Shown here in pieces: positions 17,630-25,391 of a stretch of DNA of 55,219 nucleotides. The stretch lies in NCBI RefSeq assembly GCF_005047355.1, contig NZ_SUMC01000057.1, positions 1 to 55,219 on the forward strand, in the 5' to 3' direction. The position numbers and the translations under genes were made by a program. Origin of the DNA: Actinacidiphila oryziradicis (lineage in GTDB: Bacteria > Actinomycetota > Actinomycetes > Streptomycetales > Streptomycetaceae). Position 1 is the first letter of the stretch; every line of letters begins with the position of its first letter. The notes beneath the pieces are model-generated. The model was not told the origin of the DNA, ran no database searches, and saw only the letters and a list, made by a program, of their open reading frames with translations.

Positions 17630-19159
17630 TCAGACCACGGCCGGTTCGGAAGCCGCCACGCCCGCCGCACGGCGCGACGCGTCCGGCCGGACCACCACGA
17701 GAGTGATCAGCGCGCCCGCCAGCGAAGCGCAACCGCAGACGACCATGCCGAGGCTGAGACCGTGAGCGAGGGCGTCGCGGGCGGCGAGCTGGGCGGCCCG
17801 TCCCACCGTGGGGACGTTGACGACGGCAAGCGGGCCGCCGGCGTCGTTCACCGCGGCGGCCGCACCGCTGAGTTTGCCGACCAGGGCGGAGCCGGCGGCG
17901 CCCATGGCCACGGCGCTGATGACGGCGGGACCGAGTGCCTGGCCGAACTCCCGGATCAGGCTGGTGGCCCCACTGGCCATGCCGGTGAGATTCACGGGCA
18001 CCGAGTTGACGGCGGCGGCGGTCAGGGAGCTGATCAGAAGGATGAAGCCGATACCGAGCAGCAGCACCGGACCGATGAAGGAGACCAGCGAGGCGCTGGT
18101 GACAGAGATGGTGGCAAGCCAGAACTGGCCGGCCGCCATCGGCAGCAGCCCGCCGAGGAGCATCCAGCGGGGGTTGGCCTGGCTGAGCAGCCGGGAAAGC
18201 ACCGGGGCGAGCAGCAGCGGGATGAGTTGCAGGACGACGAAGGGCATGCCCGCCCGCAGCGAGCTGAGGTGCATGACCGCGCCGAGCCGGATGCTCACGC
18301 AGTAGGCAGTGCCGATGAACCCGAGCATGCCGACCAGCGCGACGCCCGCCGCGCCCGCGAAGGACGGGATACGGAGCAGGGACAGATTCATCATCGGCGA
18401 CTTCGACCGCAGTTCCGCGTAGACGAAGGCTCCCAGCGCCAGTACGGCGACGACCAGGGGTACGACGATGACCGGCGATCCCCAGCCCCGGTCGGATCCC
18501 TCGATGACGCTCCAGAGCAGGGTGCTCAGCGCCACGGCGATGGTGAGCTGTCCCGGCCAGTCCAGTGAGCGGCCCTGGGGAGCCTTGGAGTCGGTGACCA
18601 GCCGCAAGCAGACCAGCGCCGCGATGACGCCGATCACGGCCGGCGGTACGAAGACCCAGCGGAAGTCGGCCACCGTGCCGATGCTGCCGGACAGCAGCGG
18701 GCCGATGGCGGAGGCGAGGGAGATGCTCAGCGCCCAGGTGGACAGCGCCTTGGCTCGGTCGCCGGAATCGGGGGTGGCCGCGGCGATCACCGCGAGGGAC
18801 GAGGGGAAGAGGGCGGCCGCTCCGATCCCGGCCACGGCCTGGCCGATCCAGAGCCAGTGGATGTCCTGCGCCGTCGCGTTGAGCAACTCGCCGACGGCGA
18901 GTATGAGCCCGCCCAGGATGAGCAGCCGTTTGCGCCCGAACAGGTCACCGAACACACCGAAGTTCAGCTCGAGGATGGCGGTGGGCAGGATGAACGCCGA
19001 GGTCACCCAGGCGACCTGGGACCCGGACGCCCCGAAGGCACTGGTGATTTCCCCGTTGATGGGGGACGGAATGGTGATGCACATCTGCGCGATGGCGACG
19101 GCGAGGCAGCACGCGATGAGTGTGCCGCGGTCGAGTGGCGCCTTTGCCTCTGTCGACAC
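17630..19159 (-). CDS. DHA2-type MFS transporter (14 helices)
   Basis: 509 residues with about 14 hydrophobic segments and the MFS loop motif G-D-L-F-G-R-K-R-L-L between helices 2 and 3. DHA2 proteins are proton-driven exporters of drugs or metabolites, and a few act in uptake. The GTG start follows GGAAGGA. It is the last gene of a minus-strand operon with an SDR and a VOC protein, so it probably moves a substrate or product of the catabolic island. The direction of transport cannot be told from sequence. Confidence 0.9.
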   Translation of the reverse strand: MSTEAKAPLDRGTLIACCLAVAIAQMCITIPSPINGEITSAFGASGSQVAWVTSAFILPTAILELNFGVFGDLFGRKRLLILGGLILAVGELLNATAQDIHWLWIGQAVAGIGAAALFPSSLAVIAAATPDSGDRAKALSTWALSISLASAIGPLLSGSIGTVADFRWVFVPPAVIGVIAALVCLRLVTDSKAPQGRSLDWPGQLTIAVALSTLLWSVIEGSDRGWGSPVIVVPLVVAVLALGAFVYAELRSKSPMMNLSLLRIPSFAGAAGVALVGMLGFIGTAYCVSIRLGAVMHLSSLRAGMPFVVLQLIPLLLAPVLSRLLSQANPRWMLLGGLLPMAAGQFWLATISVTSASLVSFIGPVLLLGIGFILLISSLTAAAVNSVPVNLTGMASGATSLIREFGQALGPAVISAVAMGAAGSALVGKLSGAAAAVNDAGGPLAVVNVPTVGRAAQLAARDALAHGLSLGMVVCGCASLAGALITLVVVRPDASRRAAGVAASEPAVV

Positions 19160-19191
19160 TGGTTTTCCTTCCGGATCCCCGTTCGGATGAT

Positions 19192-19602
19192 TTACGGATT
19201 CGCCTCGATCAGCTCGATCAGATTGCCCTCGGGATCGGTGACCCAGGCCATCCGGAATCCGGGCTGCGGGGACGGCCCGGGTTTCATCACCTCGCCCGCG
19301 CCGAGGGCGACCAGCGCCTCGTACACCGGGTCCAGCTCGGGCACGTTGAGCGCGAAGTGCCCGTATCCCTCGGTGAGCGCGGCGGTCAGCGGATCGGGGG
19401 CACGGAGTCCCGGCTGCGAACCGGGCCGGGCGAGCAGCTCGATCCGGTAGCCCTGCGGACTCTGCAGGACGATCCCGGAGAGCCCCGGCCCTTCCAGGTC
19501 GAAAGCGAAGTACGGGGTGAGCCCGAATGCCTCGCGGTACCAGGCCGTGGCGGCCGCCAGGTCGCGCACGTTGATGCCGACATGGTCGAAGCGCGCCTCC
19601 AT
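19192..19602 (-). CDS. Single-domain VOC (glyoxalase/dioxygenase fold) protein
   Basis: 136 residues, one complete VOC module. The first strand carries F-D-H-V-G-I-N-V and the last T-D-P-E-G-N-L-I-E-L-I-E; H and E at these ends are the usual metal ligands, with a further H in GYGHFALNV. It may be a lyase, epimerase or isomerase, or bind a pathway compound. The start lies one base after the SDR stop, so the two are co-translated. Confidence 0.85.
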   Translation of the reverse strand: MEARFDHVGINVRDLAAATAWYREAFGLTPYFAFDLEGPGLSGIVLQSPQGYRIELLARPGSQPGLRAPDPLTAALTEGYGHFALNVPELDPVYEALVALGAGEVMKPGPSPQPGFRMAWVTDPEGNLIELIEANP

Positions 19603-19603
19603 G

Positions 19604-20374
19604 TCAGCCCGCCATCGCGCTGTCGCCGCCGTCGACCATGAGATTCGCGCCGTTGACGAACGCCGCCTCCTCGGAGCAGAGGAAGGCGGCGGCGCGGGCG
19701 ATGTCCTCCGGCTGTCCTACCCGTCCGACGGGGATACGGGCCTCCAACGCGGCCCTGGGCCCGTCGGGGTCGTCCAGGAACGGCGCGGTCGCGGAGGTGT
19801 GGATCATGCCCGGGGCGATGGTGTTGACCCGGATGCCGTGCGCGGCGCCGGCCGCGCACAGGTGCAGGCTCATCGCGAGCACACCGCCCTTGGCGGCGCC
19901 TTGCGGCACCATCGGCATGAACGGTGCGCCGCGCACAGCGGCGACGGAGGCGACATTGAGCACCGCTCCGCCGCCCCGGGCTATCAGATGGGGCCAGGCC
20001 GCCTGCGTGCAGAAGTAGGGGATGTCGAGCTCGTTCTTGATCGTGAAGTACCAGTCCTCGGCGGGCATGGTCTCGAACGGCCCGTTGCGCAGGGCGGAGG
20101 CGTTGTTGTAGAGGATGTCGATGCCTCCGAAGGCCGCCACCCCCGCCTCGGCCCACTCCCGGGCGCCCTGCTCGGTGGACAGGTCCACCGGCGCCAGGGA
20201 CTTCATCACGCCCCCGGCCTTCCCGACCAGTTCCACCGTCTCGGCGGCGGACTCCGGGTTGATGTCGCAGCCGAAGACCGCGGCGCCCTCCTCGGCGAAC
20301 ACCTGTGCCGCCGCCCTCCCGATGCCCGCTCCGGTGCCGCTGATGAGCGCGGTCTTTCCGGTCAGCCGTCCCAT
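19604..20374 (-). CDS. Short-chain dehydrogenase/reductase (SDR)
   Basis: 256 residues, classical SDR. The cofactor loop is SGTGAGIG, NNAS follows, and V-N-G-A-N-L-M-V-D-G-G closes the protein. The catalytic Tyr position is unusual: where YxxxK is expected the sequence reads V-P-Q-G-A-A-K-G-G, so Tyr appears replaced by Gln while Lys is kept, and S of V-A-S-V-A-A is present. This could reduce or alter activity. The ATG at 20374 follows AAGGACAAGGC. It is the first gene of the SDR-VOC-transporter operon. Confidence 0.85.
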   Translation of the reverse strand: MGRLTGKTALISGTGAGIGRAAAQVFAEEGAAVFGCDINPESAAETVELVGKAGGVMKSLAPVDLSTEQGAREWAEAGVAAFGGIDILYNNASALRNGPFETMPAEDWYFTIKNELDIPYFCTQAAWPHLIARGGGAVLNVASVAAVRGAPFMPMVPQGAAKGGVLAMSLHLCAAGAAHGIRVNTIAPGMIHTSATAPFLDDPDGPRAALEARIPVGRVGQPEDIARAAAFLCSEEAAFVNGANLMVDGGDSAMAG

Positions 20375-20480
20375 GCCTTGTCCTTCTTCCGGTAGCCGCC
20401 CGGGTGCGACGGCTTGCAGCCTAAATTCCGCTTGTTTTTCCGGACAAGGCATGGACGGCTCTGTGGCCATCGCCCCTCGG

Positions 20481-20493
20481 GATGGCTGGTATG
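20481..20493. promoter_or_regulatory. Weak match to the LysR-regulon palindrome
   Basis: On the minus strand this reads CATACCAGCCATC, matching the 8460 palindrome at 10 of 13 positions with the ATNCCAG core kept. It lies about 107 bases before the SDR-VOC-transporter operon. The functional link is inference, and this is the weakest of the four sites. Confidence 0.3.
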
Positions 20494-20512
20494 GCCCGTT
20501 GAAGCACGGCGG

Positions 20513-21886
20513 TCAGTAGATCCCGAGGCCGGCCAGTGCCCGGCGCTGCAGCGGAGAGGGCTTGACCGGCCAGTAGAGATAACAGACGCCGCCGCTGCCG
20601 CTGCGGATCTGCCCGGCGGCGTTGTACCGCTTGGTCCGGAGCCACACGGTCTCGAACTCGGAGCGCTGGTAGATCCGGCGTACGGCCGTGTCGTCCGTGC
20701 TCGCCGGGTCGTTCGCGATCACGTCACCCTCGGGTGTGAAGCCGACGACGACCATCAGGTGGCCGGAGGTGCCGTAGCCGGCGCCATCGAGCTCGGTGGC
20801 GAGGAAGGACTGGGACGTTATCACCGGGATCCCGGCCCGGATCAGCCGCTCGGCGTCATTGAGGCTGTGCAGCCGGGTGACGACGGCGTTCAGACCGCAG
20901 TACGTCGCGGCATAGGCGGCGTTGAACGGCCAGTTGCCGCATCCTTGGTACTGGGCGTCATAGGTGAAGCGGGCCGCGTGGTCGACCTGCGGGTCGGCGT
21001 AGGAGGGGTCGACCCAGGCGAGCTGCTCGGCGGTGGGCTTGCGCCCCCAGTACTCGATGACCATCTGGGACGAGGTGGGGCTGCACCAGGCCTCGCCGCC
21101 GTTGTCGTACTCCGGATACTGCCCCTTGTGGATCTCCTGGGAGTAGCGGGGCACGGGCAGTTCGGCGCCGGCGCCCTCGCCGGGCACCGAGCCGGTGACG
21201 GTGAAGCGGTCGGGGATGTCGGAGGCCATGGCGCCGGTCCGCCACACCACCGGGGTGAGGTCGGTGCCGGGCTCCCGGTAGAGGGTGAGCCGAAGCCGGT
21301 ACGAGGCGAGGCGCAGGCCGGATTCGGGCGTATCGATGGAGAAGGTGTCGGTCCCGATGCTGCTCCTGCCGTCGCCCTGACCGTCGAGGGAGGTGCGCCT
21401 GATGTCGGCGTCGCCGGACGCCCAACGGCCCATCACATACCAGGGGGTCGCGGTGCCGTCGGTGTATGTCCCGGTCAGCTCGGCCTGGATCCAGGTGCCG
21501 GCCGGGGTGTCCGCGTTCCAGGAGGCCACCACTTCGCCGGCGGGGTGCGGCAGGATGCGGACCGGGGAGGTCCAGACGGCCGTCTCCCAGGAGGAGGTCT
21601 GCTGGGTGTGCGGGTCGGTGTACACGACGGTGGAGGTCGGCCGGCCGATGACGATGCCGTAGCGGGGCCCGGTGAGCCGGGTGCCCTCGGCGGTGCCGGA
21701 GCACCAGTCGGCGTAGGACGTCCAGGAGTGATGGTCGACGGGCGCGTCGTCCGTGTTGCCGGCCGGGCGGGCGTTGCCGGCCGGGCGGGCCGTCAGGGGC
21801 ACGGCGGAGGCCGGCGGTGCGGTGGTGGCGGCCGCGACGGCGAGCGCTGCGGTCAGTACGGTGCGGCGCGGTGTGGGTCTGGTCAT
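20513..21886 (-). CDS. Secreted C39-like cysteine peptidase
   Basis: 457 residues. The ATG at 21886 follows GGGAGA and begins a signal peptide with R-R-T-V-L then an Ala-rich core ending near A-S-A, possibly a Tat signal. The C-terminal half is a C39-type papain-fold domain: Cys in G-G-E-A-W-C-S-P-T-S, His in S-G-H-L-M-V-V-V-G-F and Asp in V-I-A-N-D-P-A-S. The N-terminal half is a beta-rich region without an assigned domain. It is predicted to be an extracellular peptidase. It is divergent from the sialidase gene, with a MITE in between. Confidence 0.85.
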   Translation of the reverse strand: MTRPTPRRTVLTAALAVAAATTAPPASAVPLTARPAGNARPAGNTDDAPVDHHSWTSYADWCSGTAEGTRLTGPRYGIVIGRPTSTVVYTDPHTQQTSSWETAVWTSPVRILPHPAGEVVASWNADTPAGTWIQAELTGTYTDGTATPWYVMGRWASGDADIRRTSLDGQGDGRSSIGTDTFSIDTPESGLRLASYRLRLTLYREPGTDLTPVVWRTGAMASDIPDRFTVTGSVPGEGAGAELPVPRYSQEIHKGQYPEYDNGGEAWCSPTSSQMVIEYWGRKPTAEQLAWVDPSYADPQVDHAARFTYDAQYQGCGNWPFNAAYAATYCGLNAVVTRLHSLNDAERLIRAGIPVITSQSFLATELDGAGYGTSGHLMVVVGFTPEGDVIANDPASTDDTAVRRIYQRSEFETVWLRTKRYNAAGQIRSGSGGVCYLYWPVKPSPLQRRALAGLGIY

Positions 21887-21950
21887 GGTCGGTGTCTCCC
21901 TCTCACGAACGCCTCTCATCAACTGGCCGAAGTCCGACTCCGACAAGCTT

Positions 21951-22221
21951 AGAGGCCGCGCGAATAGGTGGGGCGGCGTCGCTGGCCGATGGCTCTCGCC
22001 TGGCGGCGTTGTCGTCGGTCAACGACTCTCCCCCAGACTCCGTCCGGGAGGTGCCCCCACCAAGCTCTCGGCTCCGCCCGAGCAGGGGGCACCCCCATCG
22101 CGTCGCCTCGCCCCCAGCCTTCGGCCGGGAGGTGCCCCCAGGAGGTGCCCCCACCTCCGCCTTGCCAGACTTGCCCATCGCCCCGCTCCTTCACCCGCCC
22201 CACCTATTCGCGCGGCCTCTT
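21951..22221. mobile_element. MITE-like element, copy 1
   Basis: 271 bp bounded by perfect 26-bp terminal inverted repeats (21951-21976 and 22196-22221) beginning AGAGGCCGCGCGAATAGGTG. The trinucleotide TTA flanks the GAGGCC ends on both sides (21949-21951 and 22221-22223), consistent with a 3-bp target duplication. The interior carries G+C-rich hairpin sequences and no gene. A second copy in the opposite orientation is at 30241-30494, sharing about 120 bp of core. No transposase is encoded, so it would move in trans. Confidence 0.8.
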
Positions 22222-22313
22222 ATTGGCAACTATTTCACGGAGTGTCAGCCCCGACTTCCCGACTACGGGTGAGAGCGTGTCCGCGACCGATGCCAACGCC
22301 GCAGAGGAAGCCG

Positions 22314-23465
22314 ATGACGCGTCATGTCTTCAGAACCGGCAGGGCCCTGACCGGTCTCGCATTGCTCGCCACCGGAGCATTGGGCTGGGAATCATCCGCG
22401 CAAGCGGGGCCGAAGCCGCGTTCCGCATGCACACAATCCGTGCCTTTCCGATCCGGAACCGAAGGGTATGACACCTTCCGTATCCCGGCCGCGCTGATGG
22501 CCGGGCGGAACACACTGCTCGCGTTCGCCGAAGGGCGGAAGAATTCCGCCGCCGACGACGGCGACATCGACACGGTGCTCCGGCGGTCGTCGGACGGCGG
22601 CTGCACCTGGGGCCGCCTCCAGGTCATCGCCGACGGCGGCGCCGACACCCTCGGCAATCCCGCGCCGGTCGCCGATCCGCGTACCGGCCGGGTGGTCCTG
22701 CTGCTGTGCCGCACGACAAGCCGCTCGCCGAACCGGCGGGTCTACGTACTTCACAGCGACGACAACGGCGCCACCTGGACCCGGCCGCGCGAGATCACCT
22801 CCGCGGTCAAGCGCCCGGACTGGAGGTGGTACGCCACCGGCCCCGGGCACGCCATCGCGCTGCGCCGCGGACCGCACGCCGGCCGGCTGCTGGCAGCGGC
22901 CAACCACAGCACGGCAAGCGAAACCGGAACCGGAACCGGGCCGGAGTCCGGCAGCCACTCGCTGTACAGCGACGACGGGGGCGACAGCTGGCACATCGGC
23001 TACGTCGCGGACCTTCCCGGCGGCCGGCTGAAGCTCAACGAGGGCACCCTGGCCGAGCTGCCGGACGGCCGCGTCTATGTCAACGTGCGCGACCAGGGCG
23101 GCTTTTCGCAGGCCGGCCGCGCTGACGCGTACAGCTCCGACGGCGGCCGCACCATCAGCGGCGTTTTCCGCCCGCAGAAGGATCTCACCGGCCCGGTGGT
23201 CCAGGGCAGCCTGCTACAGACCGACGGCGGCCCGCTGCTGTACTCCGGGCCTTCGGACCCGCAGCGGCGGGCCAGGATGGCAGTGCGCGTCAGCCGGGAC
23301 GGCGGCCGGACCTGGACCGCCGGACGGACCATCAGCACTCGCCCGGCCGGCTACTCGGATCTGCTGGGGCTCGGCGGACGGTCCGTCGGCCTACTCTACG
23401 AAACGGGCGTGGAATCCCCTTACGAGACCATCACGTTCACCCGGTTCACGGTCCCGGCGGACTGA
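22314..23465 (+). CDS. Secreted exo-alpha-sialidase (GH33-like, BNR repeats)
   Basis: 383 residues. A signal peptide covers about residues 1-31. The sialidase FRIP motif is in Y-D-T-F-R-I-P-A-A, followed by a D-rich loop (A-A-D-D-G-D-I-D) near the expected acid/base Asp, N-E-G-T-L-A-E-L, and Y-S-D-L-L-G-L near the nucleophile Tyr. Five Asp-box-like repeats are visible (SSDGGCTW, SDDNGATW, SDDGGDSW, SSDGGRTI, SRDGGRTW). It should release terminal sialic acids outside the cell. The ATG at 22314 follows AGAGGAAG; another ATG 24 bases upstream is possible. No sialic-acid uptake or catabolism genes are in the window. Confidence 0.88.
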   Translation: MTRHVFRTGRALTGLALLATGALGWESSAQAGPKPRSACTQSVPFRSGTEGYDTFRIPAALMAGRNTLLAFAEGRKNSAADDGDIDTVLRRSSDGGCTWGRLQVIADGGADTLGNPAPVADPRTGRVVLLLCRTTSRSPNRRVYVLHSDDNGATWTRPREITSAVKRPDWRWYATGPGHAIALRRGPHAGRLLAAANHSTASETGTGTGPESGSHSLYSDDGGDSWHIGYVADLPGGRLKLNEGTLAELPDGRVYVNVRDQGGFSQAGRADAYSSDGGRTISGVFRPQKDLTGPVVQGSLLQTDGGPLLYSGPSDPQRRARMAVRVSRDGGRTWTAGRTISTRPAGYSDLLGLGGRSVGLLYETGVESPYETITFTRFTVPAD

Positions 23466-23524
23466 CCGGAACCCTTCGGTCCGTTTCCGGCGGATTCCTG
23501 GCCCGCCTATCGGAATTCTTCGTA

Positions 23525-24625
23525 TCAGGAGGTAATCGGGTGGGCCATTTCCTCGGCCAGGGCGGCGGCGAAGGAATCTACATCGTCCTCTGTGGTGTCG
23601 AAGGCGCACATCCAGCGGACCTCGGCGGTGCTCTCGTCCCAGAAGTAGAAACGGTAGCGCTTCTGCAGGCGCTCGCTCACTTCACGCGGAAGCAGTGCGA
23701 ATACGGCATTCGCCTGTACAGGACGCACGACGGTGACGCCCGCTATGCCACGCACGGCCGCTTCCAGTCGCTGGGCCATGGCGTTGGCGTGGCGGGCGCT
23801 GCGCAACCAGAGGTCACCGGCGAGCAGCGCCTCGAACTGCACCGAGACGAAGCGCATCTTGGAGGCGAGCTGCATGGAGAGCTTGCGCAGGTGCTTCATG
23901 GCACGCACCCGCTCCGGGCTGAGGACGACGACGCACTCGCCGAGCAGCAGGCCGTTCTTGGTGCCGCCGAAGGAGAGGATGTCCACTCCGGCGTCGGTGG
24001 TGAAGGCGGCGAGGGGGACGCCGAGGGTGGCGGCGGCGTTGGCGATCCGGGAGCCGTCGAGGTGGACGGTGAGGCCGCGCTCGTGGGCGTGGTCGCAGAT
24101 GGCCCGGATCTCGGCGGGGGTGTAGCAGGTGCCGAGTTCGGTGGTCTGGGTGATGGAGACGACCTGCGGCTGGGCACGATGCTCGTCGTCGAAGCCCCGG
24201 GCCTCCAGGTCGATCAGCTCGGGGGTGAGCTTGCCGTCGGGCGTGGTGACGGTGAGCAGCTTGAGGCCGCCGACCCGCTCGGGCGCGCCGCACTCGTCGG
24301 TATTTATGTGGGCGGAGGCGGCGCAGATGACGGCGCCCCAGCGTTCGGTGACGGACTGGAGCGCCGTGACATTGGCGCCGGTGCCGTTGAAGACCGGGTA
24401 GGCCTCGGCGCGCGGGCCGAAGTGGCGGCGGAAGATCTCCTGGAGGTGCGCCGTGTACTCGTCGTCGCCGTAGGAGACCTGGTGGCCGCCATTGGCGAGG
24501 GCGATCGCGGCGAGCACCTCGGGATGGACTCCGGCGTAGTTGTCGCTGGCGAAGCCACGGACCTCCGGGTCGTGGTGGCGGACTGCGTCCGTCGAGGGGG
24601 CGGTCAGGGGCGCGGGGTGAGCCAC
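23525..24625 (-). CDS. Low-specificity L-threonine-aldolase-like PLP enzyme
   Basis: About 366 residues, beta-eliminating lyase / threonine aldolase family (fold type I). It begins with F-A-S-D-N-Y-A-G-V-H-P, has H-L-D-G-S-R-I-A-N-A and the PLP lysine in S-F-G-G-T-K-N-G. The family cleaves beta-hydroxy amino acids to glycine and an aldehyde. The GTG at 24625 overlaps the upstream SDR by 22 bases; an ATG at 24664 is also possible. It is the last gene of a conserved minus-strand trio with an SDR and a DUF6421 protein, so its real substrate is probably defined by that unit. Confidence 0.87.
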   Translation of the reverse strand: MAHPAPLTAPSTDAVRHHDPEVRGFASDNYAGVHPEVLAAIALANGGHQVSYGDDEYTAHLQEIFRRHFGPRAEAYPVFNGTGANVTALQSVTERWGAVICAASAHINTDECGAPERVGGLKLLTVTTPDGKLTPELIDLEARGFDDEHRAQPQVVSITQTTELGTCYTPAEIRAICDHAHERGLTVHLDGSRIANAAATLGVPLAAFTTDAGVDILSFGGTKNGLLLGECVVVLSPERVRAMKHLRKLSMQLASKMRFVSVQFEALLAGDLWLRSARHANAMAQRLEAAVRGIAGVTVVRPVQANAVFALLPREVSERLQKRYRFYFWDESTAEVRWMCAFDTTEDDVDSFAAALAEEMAHPITS

Positions 24626-25365
24626 AGGCGGTTTCCGTTCACTTCTTCTACGGGCCGGTTCCATACGCCGGCTATGGCGTCGGCCAGGTCGGTCACATCG
24701 GTGAAGCCGGCGAATTTGGCGTTGGGGCGCTCTGCCCGCATCTCATCGTGCACCAGTGCCTTGATGATCAGGACGGTGGCTGCCGCGGTGGGCCGCTCAT
24801 CCGCAAGCTTGCGGAAGGAGTCGCCCATGGCGAGGGTCCAGGCCTCCGCGGCGGCTTTGGCGGCGGAGTAGGCGGCGTTCCCGGCGGTGGGCGCGGAGGC
24901 GCCGGCCGCGCTGATGAGGACATACCGACCGTAGGGGCTGCGCAGCAGCGGGTCGTGGAAGGCGAGCGAGGTGTGCTGGACGGTGCGGATGAGGAGCTTG
25001 TGCAGGAAGTCCCAGTCGGCGAGGTCCGTCTCGGGGAAGCTGGCGGAGCCGCGCCAGCCGCCGACGAGGTGGATCATCCCGTCGACACGGCCGCGGTCCT
25101 TCTCGATCCGGTCGGCCCAGCGGCGGGTGGCTTCCAGATCGAGGAGGTCGATGATGTCGCCGGTGATGTCGGCGCCTCCGACGTCGTAGCGCGCCTCGTC
25201 GACGGCCTGGGCGAGCCGCTCGGGGTTGGCGTCGGCACCGATCACCTGCGCGCCTTCCTGCGCGAGCCGGCGGAGCGTCGCACGGCCGGCCGGTCCGCCG
25301 GCGCCGGCCACCGCGATCACCGCTCCGCCGAGGCGGCTCCTGGGTTCGGTCGGCAGCCCCGTCAT
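24604..25365 (-). CDS. SDR-like Rossmann oxidoreductase of the DUF6421 operon
   Basis: 253 residues from the ATG at 25365, which has GAGGAGG 8 bases before it; a GTG at 25395 overlapping the previous stop is the alternative. The nucleotide-binding loop is V-A-G-A-G-G-P-A-G-R, an atypical form of TGxxxGxG, and the catalytic region is I-S-A-A-G-A-S with Y-S-A-A-K. It probably uses NAD(P). It overlaps the threonine-aldolase-like gene downstream. Confidence 0.82.
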   Translation of the reverse strand: MTGLPTEPRSRLGGAVIAVAGAGGPAGRATLRRLAQEGAQVIGADANPERLAQAVDEARYDVGGADITGDIIDLLDLEATRRWADRIEKDRGRVDGMIHLVGGWRGSASFPETDLADWDFLHKLLIRTVQHTSLAFHDPLLRSPYGRYVLISAAGASAPTAGNAAYSAAKAAAEAWTLAMGDSFRKLADERPTAAATVLIIKALVHDEMRAERPNAKFAGFTDVTDLADAIAGVWNRPVEEVNGNRLWLTPRP

Positions 25366-25391
25366 CGTCATCGCCTCCTCAACCGTCTCGC

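Noticed and set aside
3745..20374. A polyketide or peptide antibiotic biosynthetic cluster
   Set aside because: There are no synthase, adenylation or carrier domains; the enzymes are of degradation type.
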